Shown here in pieces: positions 51,932 to 64,000 of a stretch of 64,000 bases of DNA. Position 1 is the first letter of the stretch; each line of letters begins with the position of its first letter. The translations under genes and the position numbers were made by a program. Source of the DNA: Gyromitra esculenta (lineage: Eukaryota > Ascomycota > Pezizomycetes > Pezizales > Discinaceae); assembly GCA_038503075.1 (NCBI GenBank), contig JBCAML010000001.1:1116001-1180000 (forward strand), read 5' to 3'. Under the pieces are notes generated by a model. That model made no database searches. It saw only the letters and a program-made list of their open reading frames with translations, and was not told the origin of the DNA.

Positions 51932-54408
51932 CTGCCTATAAACCCAATGTTAGGGTTCAGTCAGTACATTGCTTAATCTATCTGTAGTTACCCAGGAGAG
52001 AATAATTACCATTTTTGTTATCTGGTACGAATTATGTATTTAATTTGACGAATGAATGAAAGGAGTCTCCTGAAATTAGAGGTAAATTCTCTCTATGCTT
52101 AATGGTAGGGAGGGTGTATAATACCCAGCTCTGTATGTAGAAGGAGAATATAACGAGGGTGATAAAGCAGTGGAAAACCGGTAACCACTGTTCTTTATAT
52201 TTTTGCTGCTACCTAGCCTGGCCGCAGTGTCTATGGATTCGAATGGCAGTTATAGGGAAGAAACATAGAATTAATGAATGTTGAAGCTTTTTCCTCGACG
52301 TCACGTAACGACAGCAATGAAGACAATTATTGAACGATCTTCGTCTAACGACACGGGCCGACCCGTGCGAACGAGTGAGCGTATAAGATAATGCGTGAGT
52401 TGTTGGCGTAGGCGGTGTCAGCAGCAGGCGAAACCAGTTAGCCGGTAAATCAGTCGCCTGCTCACGATCATCCCATTCAGGATAATCGAGAGGCAGAAAA
52501 AAAAGAACCAGAACCAGCAGTTATTCTCCTCTCAGCCAAACGATAAACTAAGCCGGCAGAAAAATTAAACGCCTTCAATTAGGCGGTGAATATATATAGT
52601 GCGAACATTTTTTGAGGCATCTGCAGTGAGAACAACAAACACAAGGCTGCGGGACGGGATCCAAAACGGTCCAACCAAATGCTGTCAAAACATACGTGTA
52701 CCTGCGTGGGCAGCAGAGCCTTGGGAAGGGAAACAAAATCCCTTCGCTCGTCTGCATGCACGGTCTGGCTGGCGAGTCAAGGACGACCACATCGCATATC
52801 GAGACCTACAAAACCATGCAGGGAGGGTGTTGGTGTCCGGGGAAGTGAAAAATGCACCACGCAAGTTTTACCCCTGTCATCATTCATGGGCAGGGGCAAC
52901 GTTGAGCCGCACCCACACGAGGCATGTATCATGATATATGATCTAAGGCAACATAAAAAAGCGTATTTGTACCTGTTTTGCATGTATTCAAGTACCGAAA
53001 CGGTCAGCTCATCCTCTCAGGAATCATTGGAATATTTCAGACAGTAGTCGTGACTTTGGACGCACTTACAAGTCTAGGAGTTGATGAGCAATTGCCGTGC
53101 TGGCCCCAGTTGATTCTAGATTTCATCTTGTGGAGAGTGCCGCCAGGATTTTCACGATTGTGGTTGAGGATGTATCTACACGGAGAGCATATTCTCAAAC
53201 TGTGGAAAGTGTAAAAGACGATATCCGAGAAGACGTTTTACGAGAGGCTGTAGCCTACATGTTCGCTAAACACGCGAGGAGGCACGACCAGTAATTCTCA
53301 AACCTAACCCTCTGGTCTTGGCTCTCCAAGGTCGGTTACCGGTTACATGTACCTCCCAAGGTTCTATCACCCTCGCTAAAACTCACTAAAATTCAGTACT
53401 ATCAAATCTTACAGATATTATGGCTAGGTTATATTAACCGGTTTGCCGTTTCTCAATAACAAGTTATCTGTCGCAGCGATGTGGATAAGACAAAAGGCCA
53501 AGATATGCACTTGATAGATTCGCAGAGTTTCCGCATCCCCGTAGTCCCACCGTTCACCAACCATCACTCGTCTTTCGACAACAACGACAGCCATTACCGC
53601 TTCTGGACTAGCTCATATATCCCCTCATTTCTTCTCTGGGCGCTTATAAATTTACTGCTCTGATTCATTACTCACCTGATAGTCTCGATTTGAGGCTTTC
53701 TTTGTTGTCCTTCTCTCGGGGAGGTTTTTGACACGTTGACCTGGCGCACTTAACACAGGTTTATCCAATGATAAGTCGACCCTCTTCGCACTTCCCATAG
53801 TGGAACAAATCAGTGATTGATCCTCTACATGCTTGCTTCATCCAAGGTTATCTAAAGATGGTGTTGCTCTTTCGCTTTTAATGTGTGCAATCTGGCTCCC
53901 CGTGGGCGGTGAGTTTTTTAGATGTTTCTTTTCTCTTATCAGGTACGTTTCATGCGAGAATTTTTTGGATTTGTATTGGAGAGAGATACGACAGACCTCC
54001 ATGAGGGAATGCACCTGTAAATTGAAGTACCTACATGTAATCGCCTACATGACTCTCCAGTACGACTGCAGAGTACTCGGTCCCCTTAAAATGTAAATGC
54101 ACTATGAAGTAGCTGATGGTTTGAATTCGGGCCAAACGAAACAAATCCAATTTAAGTTTAGAAAAATATTTGGAATATCTCTCCCACTTGTAATCCTGGT
54201 CGCCGGAAATCATGTAAGAATTGAGGGATTCACAGTGTAGATCTAGGGTTAGGGTCATTTATATTGATGCAACAGCAGCCCCGCAGCCTTGGCATGGCCT
54301 CAACCTCGGGGTCGAGAGCTTGGAGACGGTGGATATATGTATTTGCTAGACCCGCAGCAAAAGAACTAATTCACGTCGCCTACTTTCTGTCACTAGAATA
54401 TCCAGACG
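51932..54408. other. Intergenic, no gene recognised
   Basis: Upstream of the ferric reductase and of the hydrolase. A short frame at 53097-53294 (ending DVLREAVAYMFAKHARRHDQ) has protein-like composition and might be the last exon of an unrecognised gene, but I cannot support a start. The rest shows nothing. Confidence 0.4.
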
Positions 54409-55700
54409 ATGTCAATTCTCTACGAACTCCCCTCAGACATCACGTCGCTCAGCCAGCCAAGTGCTGAGTGGGTAAAGGCGAGTACCGTTGGCTGTACCCA
54501 CTGTATTCTAGGCGATTTCGATACTGACAAATAGATTCTGGGTCCGCTATTTTTAGTTACTGGAAACAATTACCCTTCCAGCAGAATCTCTCGACAACGT
54601 TTCCGTTTTCCGGGAAGAGAATATACGAGCTCTTAAGGCGTACTTAGAAGCCGGACCGGACTATTTAGGTACTATACACATACACAGATCTTCTCAATTA
54701 AACTGCTTTGCATATAAACGTATTAAGTTTCGAACTAACCGGAAATGACTGCTGCAGGGGAAACGAACGTCCGAGCAACCGACTCTTCATACAAATCGCA
54801 ATTAGTCAATGTTCAACTGCCAATCAGGATCTACTCTCCAGGTGATAACGACCACCACCGAAACGAAACCTATCCAGTGCTCCTGTGGTTTCATGGTGGC
54901 GGGTTTACCTTAGGCTGTAATCTAGTAGATGACGAACTACTCCGTTATATCTGCCACCACTCTGGTATCGTTGTTGTGTCTGCCGGCTATCGTCTGGCAC
55001 CGGAACATCCCTTCCCCGCAGCGATAGAAGATGCTTGGTTAGCTGCGCAGTGGGTTCATGATAATACGGATTATTTGCGCGTCGATCCTAAGCGAAGGGG
55101 CTTCTATGTCGGGGGTATTTCGGCTGGCGGCAATCTAGCGGCTGTCGTTGGAAGGCGTGCTCGGGACCACGAGACAGGGGGCATCAAAGTTGACGGGCAG
55201 TTGTTGGGGTTTCCTTGGCTATGCTCAATCCGTGGTCACTATGGCATTCCGGCAAGAATAATCGAGTTTTCGGCGATCAACGAGTGTGCGGAGGCCCCGC
55301 TTATGTATAGGAAAAGGCTGGAGAAAATGGAGGCCATTTATGGATCTCCAAACCCTCAAGATCCGGACTTTTCGCCTTTGTGGGACGATAAGGGGTTGAA
55401 AGGGCTGCCGAGGGCTGCCATCTTCGTGGCTGGGATGGATCCTTTACGGGATGATGGGATTGCATATTGGAAAGCTTTGGAAAAAGATGGGTTGAACCCA
55501 AAGATAAGAATGTCAATTTTTCGTGAATTCTTTCAGTTAACACAACACAAAGCCTCGAAGAGTAATGCTAACGAGGTTCTTGAGATAGATTTCCGGGCAT
55601 GCCTCACTCTTTTCACCGTTTCAAGCAGATGGAAACGTCAAGAGAATTCAAGAAACATATGGAAGCTGGGCTAAGAGAGTTGATGGAGCTAAGAAACTAG
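54409..55700 (+). CDS. HSL-type alpha/beta hydrolase (esterase/lipase)
   Basis: Four exons: 54409-54471, 54557-54668, 54758-55511, 55589-55700; 346 aa with consistent phases. Oxyanion-hole HGGG (WFHGGGFTLG), nucleophile elbow GISAGG (Ser), Asp in GMDPLRDDG, and His in FPGMPHSFHRF, completing the triad of hormone-sensitive-lipase-like carboxylesterases. The last intron (GTCAAT..., branch TGCTAAC) is essential: without it the His is lost and the frame ends early at 55674. No signal peptide; cytosolic. Substrate unknown, often short acyl esters or secondary metabolites. Confidence 0.87.
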
Positions 55701-55805
55701 GATATTGCCTGATAAGTAAATTTAAATGAAGCAGTGAATTCCTAACGCATTACACCCTACATTTGCTACTTATTCTATATTCCGTTCTGTCAGAATAAAA
55801 TCGAT

Positions 55806-56460
55806 CTTTCCTTAATACAGTATAAACATGTCCACGGCCTCCTTGAATACTTTCTCTACAGTGGTACCTTCGGCAAGCTGGAATGAAAACTTGTCTATAA
55901 CTTTGGTAGCCGGAATTCGAAGTTCCATGCACGCATACGGTTTACCAACACAGTTATATGTACCTGAGTTTCGTGCGATTTTAAATTTAGTTATAAGACG
56001 ATCTAGAATCAATTGGAAGTTGAATTACCTATCCAGAATGATAGACAAATTTTTTATTTATGGGCCAACGGGTATTCTTCCAGTTTACAGTACTTCTCCA
56101 AGATGAACTTCGTCGGCTTCTTGAAATACTGAGAGTCTATATTTCTAGTCAGTTTATATCTACTACTTCTTCCTTAAATTTAAGATTGATGTTTGTAAAA
56201 ACTTACCTTTTGATAAACTGAACTGGGAAAGATAGATAACTGTCCCCCTAGGAACATATGCTCCATCAGTTGTTAAACCCCTAGGAGGAGCCGTTCTTTG
56301 TGGACTCGAAGGTACTCAACATTTACTCGCGGACCTTCACAGACGATGTCTTCCAGGTATTGTTTGTTTGGGCAACCACCGAAAGCAAGCTCTTTGAATA
56401 GTCTTCCTTCGTCGCCATCGTAAACTGTGTAAAGGGCATCAACCTCTTTTCGCAATTTTG
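55806..56460 (-). pseudogene. Cytochrome P450, C-terminal remnant
   Basis: Minus strand: LRKEVDALYTVYDGDEG and YLEDIVCEGPRVN (ExxR region, decayed), MEHMFLGGQLSIFPSSVY, SQYFKKPTKFILEKY (PERF region, Arg lost), then the heme loop NSGTYNCVGKPYACMELR with the cysteine ligand kept, and KVIDKFSFQLAEG. At least one stop (after ERLLLGV) and frame changes break it. The N-terminal two-thirds is absent. Confidence 0.72.
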
Positions 56461-56974
56461 ATTGCTGTTGTTAGTTTTTTGCCATGCAGAAAAATACGTT
56501 TGTAAGTGTAGTAGCCTCAATCGATCGTCGATAGGGCTATATCGCCTCTATTAACACGAAAGCATCTAAAACCTGACTATAGCGAAAGTTGGGGAAACTC
56601 TGAAATTGCGGGTTGTTCCGGCGCTGGGTGCGATCAGTGTTTGTTTATGTCTCATCCATCAAACGTCTGTGATTTCATAACCAAGTTTTAGGCAAAGATA
56701 ATCCCGTCTTGTGTTGACTAGAAGCTAAAATTTTGGGTTTGGGCCGGCGAATGTGTGCGAAGCGCATCTTTATCAAATGTAAGATTACAGCTACAATGGA
56801 GTATACCTACATGTATTATATCGAGAGATTCCTCTACTAACGATACCTTAACCACCACGAAACAGCTTCAACTCAGTAAACTTACATGCGTTCTAGAAAG
56901 ATTCAACTTGAGAAATCTTAAGCAGAAAATTCTACACATAAACACAGGGCTTCCATGGTGCAGAAGGATACCAA

Positions 56975-57224
56975 TATTGTCGGAGGTTAAAAATAACCGG
57001 AACTCGGTGTAGCAACTAATACATCATATCACGATGCGGCATGATTCTTCAACCCTTTTTAAGTACATATCGAGGCAGAAGAGTTGCTCATGAGATATCC
57101 ATATATGCTGGAGATTTATTCTATTTTCTACCTTCATTTTATAACTACATCCGTAACTGTATCGCTGCGTCGTGATGTACTCGTTGCTACGCCAAATTCC
57201 GGTTATTTTTGACCCCCAACAATA
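56975..57224. mobile_element. 250-bp inverted-repeat (MITE-like) element
   Basis: About 50-bp terminal inverted repeats: left arm starts TATTGTCGGAGGTTAAAAAT, right arm (complement) TATTGTTGGGGGTCAAAAAT; both continue AACCGGAA and GTAGCAAC...TACATCA. Differences are mostly C/T, typical of decay or RIP-like mutation. No coding capacity. Confidence 0.65.
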
Positions 57225-57980
57225 CATATGTGGATATGATTTGGGTACTGGAACGATTAGTTTGCAACCAAGTATGCCAAACCCTATAGCTAGGCTGCTT
57301 TTCTACAGAATTTTTTAACCTAGATATATCCACCACCAATGCTTCTCAAGAGGCATCCCGGCGAATTTGAACTTCCTATGTGTTTAAATATTTAATTTAA
57401 CCTCTCAATGTAAGATTTAACGAAAATATCCCTTGTGTATAATTGGGTGGTCAGAACGAAGTTTTATTCCACCACAACTACACATCGCTGTGCCCTATAA
57501 AGGCTTGCAAACTTTTATTACTATGCTAATAGGCTTTGCAAGTTTCCTTGAGCCACCTAGATATCTGTGGGGCCGGAATTTCGACCTAAAATCGAGGTCA
57601 ACATCTAAGCGCGCCCAAACTATATATGACCACGCGAAGCTTACTAGTCTGGAGCTTGAATTTATGCTACGTCTCTAGCTCCCAGCTACCTATTTACGAG
57701 GCTGTTACCCGCCCTTTGATTCTCTATACCATCTTCACACCCCAACTCCTAGTACACGCGATATATGTATTATCCCATGAGAAACGCGTTAACAGAGATC
57801 ATCTTGGGCTAAGTATCAAGGACTTCACGTAGTTATTTGATTAGACTCATCAACCTTCAATCTCGCTCACTGGTAAAAGGCTGGATAACTGGAAAAGGTT
57901 ACCTTTAGGTAAGTATCTCCACGGTATCAGATACTCTTGTGTTTATCATTTCCTCATAACTTCATGTCACGATGGCCGAA
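57225..57980. other. No gene recognised
   Basis: Contains a short frame at 57433-57678 with no recognisable motif. Nothing else seen. Confidence 0.4.
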
Positions 57981-57984
57981 AAAG

Positions 57985-59180
57985 GTGGGCTCCGGTGCCT
58001 ATATATAAATGGATTGCCGACATCGAGGACCTCGAACAGTACTGTGAGGGGATATCATCTTGTTCACATAGGTGATGAATCTCATTGTTGCCACGAGGCT
58101 ATCCATAAACTTGGCTACGGTTCATATTCGATAGTCTAGCTTGTGTGGATCAGCAGCAAAACCGATATGCGTCCATCAAGATTGCTACCTCTGCTTGTTG
58201 GGAAATAATCTTGGTGATAAACTCGTTTTAAAGGCATTAAGTGAACTTGAGATTCAAGGTGCAAATGGCAATTAGTAGTGCGTTGTGAACAAACCACTTA
58301 TGCCGAGCTTATGTGGTATGCTCGATTATCTGGACAGAAGGTAGCTGTGCAACTTGCCCGAGGGCTATCTTACTTGCATTTTCATGTACTACTTATAGAG
58401 GTATGCTACTGCCCATCGCAGGAAGTCAACGAAAAAACCAAATTGAAAAAATACTGCGGACCTCCATGAAGATAAACACCTGTTTCGCATCCCTGGCATG
58501 GATCTCTGGATAGCTGAAGAAATTCATACGTATCTCGGCGAACCTGACCCTATTGTAGTTACCAGACGCGACGGCCAGCCCACACAGTCCACAGCCCACA
58601 GTCCACAGCCCCAGTGCCAGAGTATATGGTCAGACTTCCAGACACAGAGATACTTATTCCACTCTGCCTAGACGATATAGCCTCGATCCAAATTACTGAT
58701 TTTGGAGAGGCATTTTTCTCAACAGGCCAAAGCATACCTAAGTACCTCTGTACGCCCGAGGTCCTGGTTTTAGACCCCGTGGGGACGCCATCTGCCATCC
58801 GGGCATTAGTTTGCTAGTTATACAACGTTCTTACCAGGCGTTAGTTATATAGATCATTTGATAGAGATCAGGGCGAGGTTCTCATGGAAATTGTTCGCAC
58901 GCTTGGGAAGTTTCCAGGCTCTTGGTGGCGAAGGTGGGGGAAACGGTCTACTTATTTTGACGAATACGTGATGTTATAGTCAATCTTAGAACTCGCTGGG
59001 GAAGGAGGACAAAAGCGACCAACATGCGCTGCGAGATATACCTATACTATCGAAGCCAGATGAAACTTCCGCTTTCGAAAATGCGCCGTGAGGAATGTTA
59101 AGGTTCGAGCCTAATGAGAGCATCTCGGCTGACGTAGCTGTTCGGTTTTTGCCCAATAGTTGGGAAGACCTGAGATGAGG
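57985..59180 (+). pseudogene. SRPK-like protein kinase pseudogene
   Basis: Pieces in three frames follow the order of fungal SRPK-like kinases: IADIEDLEQYCEG, GYHLVHIGDE, IHKLGYGSYSIV (Gly loop) then TAG, ARGLSYLHFH (catalytic-loop approach), ITDFGEAFF (DFG) and CTPEVLVLDP (APE region), TLGKFPGSWWRRW, and MLRFEPNE near the end. Stops and frameshifts occur throughout, and the HRD segment is damaged. No functional product expected. Confidence 0.75.
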
Positions 59181-60792
59181 CGCTATGGTTGCATGTATCT
59201 ACCAAAGGTCATATCTAATATTGGCGAACTGAGGGCTAGGTATGTTTAGGGAGTTAATTTCAAGCGGTCAGTCTAGGACCATATCCGCACTTTATATTTG
59301 TCATTCTTCTATTTGCAATTATATGTATTGTACTTCCTAGGAACTAGAAATATTCAGCTAATGAGTGACTTTCCTATGGCCCTGGTGCCGACCCCACATT
59401 CTAGTCGTACTACTTGAGGTATCTCTGTAAACTTTTAGCAGCTTGCTCTGCCGTGATTTAAAGACCCTAGGGATGTAACTATAGGGCGCTCCTGCCCCAA
59501 GATCTCGCCATGATTGTTTTAACCCTGTTTACGATCACCCCTCTTACTACAATAGCCCCATCCAATACGACTAAAATCATCAGGAAGTTCCTTTCGAACT
59601 TTTCCCTCCATCACTTGCTCCGCCCACGCGACTTACTTTACTTCCCACCTCACATGTAACACATATCCTCATCCCTAACCAGTCACGCGAAACGACAGCT
59701 AACTTATGCATGTGATGAACTTCCAACTTCAGTCCACCACAAAAACTTCACCAAGAATTCTCGGCAACTAACATCCACCCCCATGAAGACAGGAGATATT
59801 TGCAGAGTTATTTTCGGTTCGCCCGCGACCTGGGCCTAAGCCATATATCCTGAATTCCTTGGTGTGTCTGAGGAGACTACTGAAGAGGTTTTTCATGGGG
59901 TAGGCCACAATAAGAATAAATTTGAGCTGATAAATATCTGGTCAGTACTTGATCGTAAGTTATGGCAATAACTTACTAAGTGCTAGTCGCCGTGAAGAGA
60001 TTGCTAGAATTCCAAGATCCAAATACTAGCCATCACAGTGGCCTCTCAGATGCACGGAATCCCCTCGGGCCGTTCCAGTGATCGATGGCCACTTGGGGAA
60101 TTGCCAGTATCTTACCAACTGAGTTTCCAAACTCACTGATCCTATTAGGGAATTCAAGTAAGTATTCATTCTACGAATGCTCTAACTAGAGCGGAATAAT
60201 TATAATTGTAAGGAAATAGTTCTTTTATTGGACCATATGCAGGATCACGTAAGGAACCATGTTACCAGCTATCAAGAAGGGGCACCATATTTCCTTCTAT
60301 CGTCATAGAAACTAGATTCTCGGAATCAATAACTGTGCTGCAGGAAGGCAGGGAACTCCAGAAATCCGGAAGCGGAGAAGAATTACGGGTTGTACTTCTA
60401 GATCTAATAAATATGGCATGTTACTGCAACCGTACAACAATAAAAAAGCAGTATACCGCTATCTAGATATTCTTACACGTTTCTATACAGTTATAACTCT
60501 CGAGGTTGGCCATCTATCCAATACCATACTAATCTTTCTATTCTTCTGTGTATGCACAGAAATCTAAACCACTCCTTGGTGATACCACATGTAGTTTTGG
60601 GAGTTCAGAATTTGTCAGACGGTGAGAGAACGATCATAATATATTTTTAAAAAAAGGAAAGAAGAAATCCCTTCAAAAATAATACATCATATCTCTATTT
60701 CGAAATTTCTTCATCTCTACCAAACTCAAAATATCCAATAGCGCGCCTTACCAATCTAAGACTATAGCTAGTACAATAGTTCATCAATACGA
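59181..60792. other. No gene recognised
   Basis: 1.6 kb of AT-rich sequence without a supportable frame, RNA gene or repeat. Confidence 0.4.
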
Positions 60793-62830
60793 CTAAGCAG
60801 CAGGGCCAAGTCCTGGGATGTTAATAGGAAAACATCTATCAAGCAGTGGCTGTTCAAATTTCTATATTGGCCATCCACATGTTAGTCGGAGTACGGAATG
60901 AAATGATAGGAATCTGCTTACAAAAAGACTGGCTGAGAAAAGTGTGCCCGCGTTCAGTATTTGACCCGGTCCAAATTTTCCATTCACGCTGAACGTCAAC
61001 GCCAGTCCCGCAGTGGCAGCAACCTTAAACCCAGTTTTAGAGGCTCCAACCGTCTGATTGCAGACACCAGCTTGATCTAAATTTGCATTGTATTAGTAGT
61101 GAAAAGAAAAACGGTATGCGGAGAACTTACCGAATGCTGCAGTCAAGGCTGCATCGACTCTAGGTAGGTCGAAGTTTAATCCAGCCTCGAGTTTGCCAGC
61201 ACCTAGGGATCCAATGTTAGTAACGTAGCGACCTTCTTAGGGTATGATCTCCCAAACATACCAACAACATCTACACCGAAAGTAAGTTTAGGCCTAGAAA
61301 TGGCTGCGACATTGAGGGTAGCAGAGCCAGAGTTTATTTGGAAGCTCGGGTCGAATATTACACTCTCAAATCCAGTAGCACTGCTAGCATCAACATTTGC
61401 AATGTTGGCCACAATATTCGCTGTATTTGGGAAAGAAGTTGTAAGTCCAAAGGTAAAATTTGCCGTTCCTGCAATACTAGACTCAACAGCTACTTCATAG
61501 CTTATTACAGCTCCGAGCTCAAAAATTCCAGGGACCACGATACCCGCACCCGGGATGGGGAGACTTGCAACCTCTTTCGTGAAATTCAAGCCTGGGAGAC
61601 CAACGCCGAGAGAAGCCGAAATTGTGGCTTCGAGTTCCAGTTTGCTCTGGAAATCTTGGGGTGAAGCGTTCAGGACGAGATCCTGGACTTGAAAATTGGT
61701 AACCGAAAGGGTTCCAGCAACTTTGAACTTCCCACTGATAAAGCAATTGGTACAATCCACAACAATTGGAGGGGTAGTGCTATTGTTATGTTAATAGATG
61801 GCTCAGACTACAATATCTACAGGAGTATAGAAATATTCTTACCTAATAGTGTCCTTGAGGACATTGAACCTTTTACCTGGCTGACCAACAGTGATATCGA
61901 AGGTAACCTCCTTATTAAGCGACGTACTCCCAACATCTGAAACACCGCTAACAGCACCACCAACAGCACCAGTTGCATCTTGAACACCACCAGTAACCGT
62001 ATCCACAGCATTTCCTACCCCATCAACCACATGACCAGCGACATCTCCAGCCTTATCAATAACATCACCTGCTGCGTCCTTAATATCATCAAAGAAATTG
62101 CGAGCCAGCAGGCGCCTAGTAGCCCCCGAAGCCGCTATTGCACTTCCGAAGTTCATATCAAAAGTTCCGGCAATTTCAGACCAAGGAGCTGCTGCTGCTG
62201 CAAGTGTGGTAACTAATGTGGCATTATCGTTCGTTACTTTCGAAATACTATTCGCAGTTAGCAAACTATAATCGGCAGTATCAAAATGAGCGCGGTGATT
62301 TCGTACGTATATGCTTGTCTCTGCTCATCAGGACCACAGCCATCGTGGTTTGCAATAAGTAAGAAACTATCTTCTTCTTTCTCGTTGATAACACTCCATT
62401 TCTGGACTGCAGCATCAAAAGCATCTTTCGACTTGAAGGTCAATGACATCGAGCCATCATCCCCTTCACAATCCACAGCCGAGGTAAGACCTTCAAAACT
62501 CTCCATCATAACAATTTGCTGTCCATCAGGAGCATAAAGTGTCATGTTTGCCAATAAAATATTTCCATTATCGCCAGGCGCACCAAATATAAGCTCAGCT
62601 TGGGTATCAAGGTCAAGCCGGGAGAAGTCAGTCACATCCCGAACTTGTAGATTGACGGCGGACCTAAAAGTGTCGATATGGATAGGCTTTAGGGTATTCC
62701 CTTCCAGACCGGAGCCAAACTTTGATACCAGTGCTGGGACATTCGGATTCGCGGTTCGTCGGTGGATAGCGGCTGCTGAGGAAAGTGTGGCGAAGATGCC
62801 GAGGGAACTAATACTCGCAAAAAACCGCAT
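60793..62830 (-). CDS. Secreted protein of unknown function, six exons
   Basis: Exons 62830-62307, 62247-61843, 61779-61262, 61202-61131, 61076-60922, 60849-60793; 576 aa, every intron GT-AG with matching phase and CTAAC-like branch sites. I start at 62830 because MRFFASISSLGIFATLSSAAA is a signal peptide; an upstream in-frame ATG at 62881 would hide it. N-terminal domain (about 30-170) with paired cysteines (DCEGDDGS, HDGCGPDE); a middle Gly/Asp/Val-rich helical repeat (DVIDKAGDVAGHVVDGVGN); then a beta-rich domain (CTNCFISGKFKVAG to the CFPINIPGLGPAA terminus). It resembles fungal secreted proteins annotated only as domains of unknown function (DUF7029/DUF7223, from memory). Extracellular; role unknown. 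Confidence 0.82.
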
Positions 62831-64000
62831 ATCAAATACAGTTCTCAAAAACAAGAGTTTTAGATCAAGTGATGAAGGCAAATTAAAAAGTTATGTATCT
62901 TCCAGAAGATATATAAAATGAACGTAAAGGCAAAGAATTTATAGGCGAAAATAATAATAAAAAGCGAAAATCAACCGCTGTGCATATCAAAAAGAACGGC
63001 AGGCTAGAAACTACAGAAGTAGGAACTATTCAAGAATGATAATGGCCAAATATTGAAGAGCGATCATCTCTATATAAAAACTCTGACAGCTGAGTGTTGA
63101 TGGTCATATAGGAAGGGGGTGTTTGGCGCTCATGTCGTACAGACTAGGTAGAGTGAAGGACCAACAACTTTAAACAGTCCCCCGCTGTCTCACGTTTGTT
63201 CGAACGATCACTTTGGGTTCTAAAGTATATGATACGCAGCGCCAATCCATGCTGTCGTTGAATTCACCTTAAACGGGAATTAAGGTTGCGATGCTTGGAC
63301 CTTGTCGTTGGAGCTAAACGAACAGATTATAAGCTCCTGCCTAGTATCGGTCAGACTCTTGAAACACCCCGAAACGAGACTAATAATAGTTTGCAAAATT
63401 GGAAGGTTGACCAACCAAATCCGTAGTCATTCTCTAAACGTATTGATTTTGGAAGCTATGAACCACGAGGAAGGTACTTCTAGTCCAGAGTCATGATATT
63501 CGTACTCCCGACCTTACATAATGTAGCCTTTCAAATTAATCGATCCTCGTGAAGAACCAGTATCTCAATCGTTTTCACTCGCTCTAATGTATAATATACG
63601 AAATAAGATCTCGTGGTGCATACATTCGATGGTTCAGCTACTAGCCCCGACCAAATCAAAAACTCAGATAGCCCCCATAATCTCGGAAAATAAGCGATGA
63701 GTGTGGTGCCTAGTGTAGGCAATATCGAAAAATCTCTTGAGCAGCCTCTTAGATGCCAGAGCGGTAGAGAGAGTGGCGAGGCAGGTATAGCGAGGTTTGG
63801 CCAGTGGCAAATTGAATACCCCACCACAAAAGGTAGATCAACTCGTTGGCCAAGACTGCCAAGCTTCTTTATACCCTCTAGACGCTCTACTACTAGCTAT
63901 TTTCGCAACAATATGGCAGTGCCACGAGAGCCTTTACCTCATCCGGAAGGTTCGTTTAACTAGCGGCGCGTATGAGTAAAAGGGGGAGCAGCTCGGTATG
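62831..64000. other. Intergenic, no gene recognised
   Basis: Promoter side of the secreted-protein gene and further spacer to the window edge. Small frames at 63531-63963 show no motif. Confidence 0.4.

Noticed and set aside
52599..53047. Two overlapping frames of 111 and 122 codons
   Set aside because: Mutually overlapping in different frames, no motif, no splice-consistent extension.
1..64000. tRNA, rRNA or CRISPR features
   Set aside because: No cloverleaf with intact arms, rRNA-like stretch or regular repeat-spacer array was recognised; CRISPR is not expected in a fungus.

Overview
The window is nuclear DNA of a filamentous ascomycete (Pezizomycotina). The evidence is short introns (49-152 nt) with GT...CTAAC...YAG signals, ferric-reductase, GPI-anchored GH128 and type II peroxiredoxin genes, and chromodomain-type Ty3/Gypsy retrotransposons. 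I cannot name the genus.

Bases 1-34254 are one pile of nested Ty3/Gypsy chromoviruses. The oldest, A0 (minus strand, 3' end beyond base 1), was split by A (1678-7560) and B (8400-21125). B was split by C (9157-15020) and by two solo LTRs, D1 and D2. To the right lie E (23580-29478, LTRs from two lineages and mismatched flanks), the remnants F and G, and solo LTRs H and I. Seven insertions have 5-bp target duplications readable directly (AAGGC, GTTGT, CTACC, TTATC, CCGGT, ACTAC, AAGGT). A and C look intact. The family shares (i) LTR ends TTTCAYGG...CCGTGAGA instead of TG...CA, (ii) a 9-nt complement between the presumed transcript start and the bases after the 5' LTR, as in self-priming Tf1/sushi elements, (iii) a U UUA AAC -1 frameshift site directly before the gag stop, followed by a covarying 9-bp stem, (iv) in one lineage, a conserved upstream ORF of 51-52 codons whose stop overlaps the gag start as ATGA, and (v) a covarying hairpin with an invariant GGATA loop in U5.

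The pile ends inside a broken ankyrin gene (34255-34580). A single-copy region follows: a Tho1-like SAP protein (35661-37082, minus); a peroxiredoxin (44339-45018); a HAD-family dehalogenase (45233-46021, minus); a GPI-anchored GH128 protein (46782-47767); a ferric reductase with a huge low-complexity insert (48737-51931, minus); an HSL-type alpha/beta hydrolase (54409-55700); decayed cytochrome P450 and SRPK-like kinase pseudogenes; and a secreted six-exon protein (60793-62830, minus). Two small inverted-repeat elements lie at 43561-43645 and 56975-57224.

The most unusual object is a locus at about 38.64-41.0 kb. It is built almost entirely of consecutive hairpins and eight intron-like segments of 54-60 nt, arranged as diverged units of about 270-360 bp. 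Several stems keep their pairing while changing sequence between units. It has no convincing protein-coding frame and may be an undescribed spliced structured RNA or an introner-like array.
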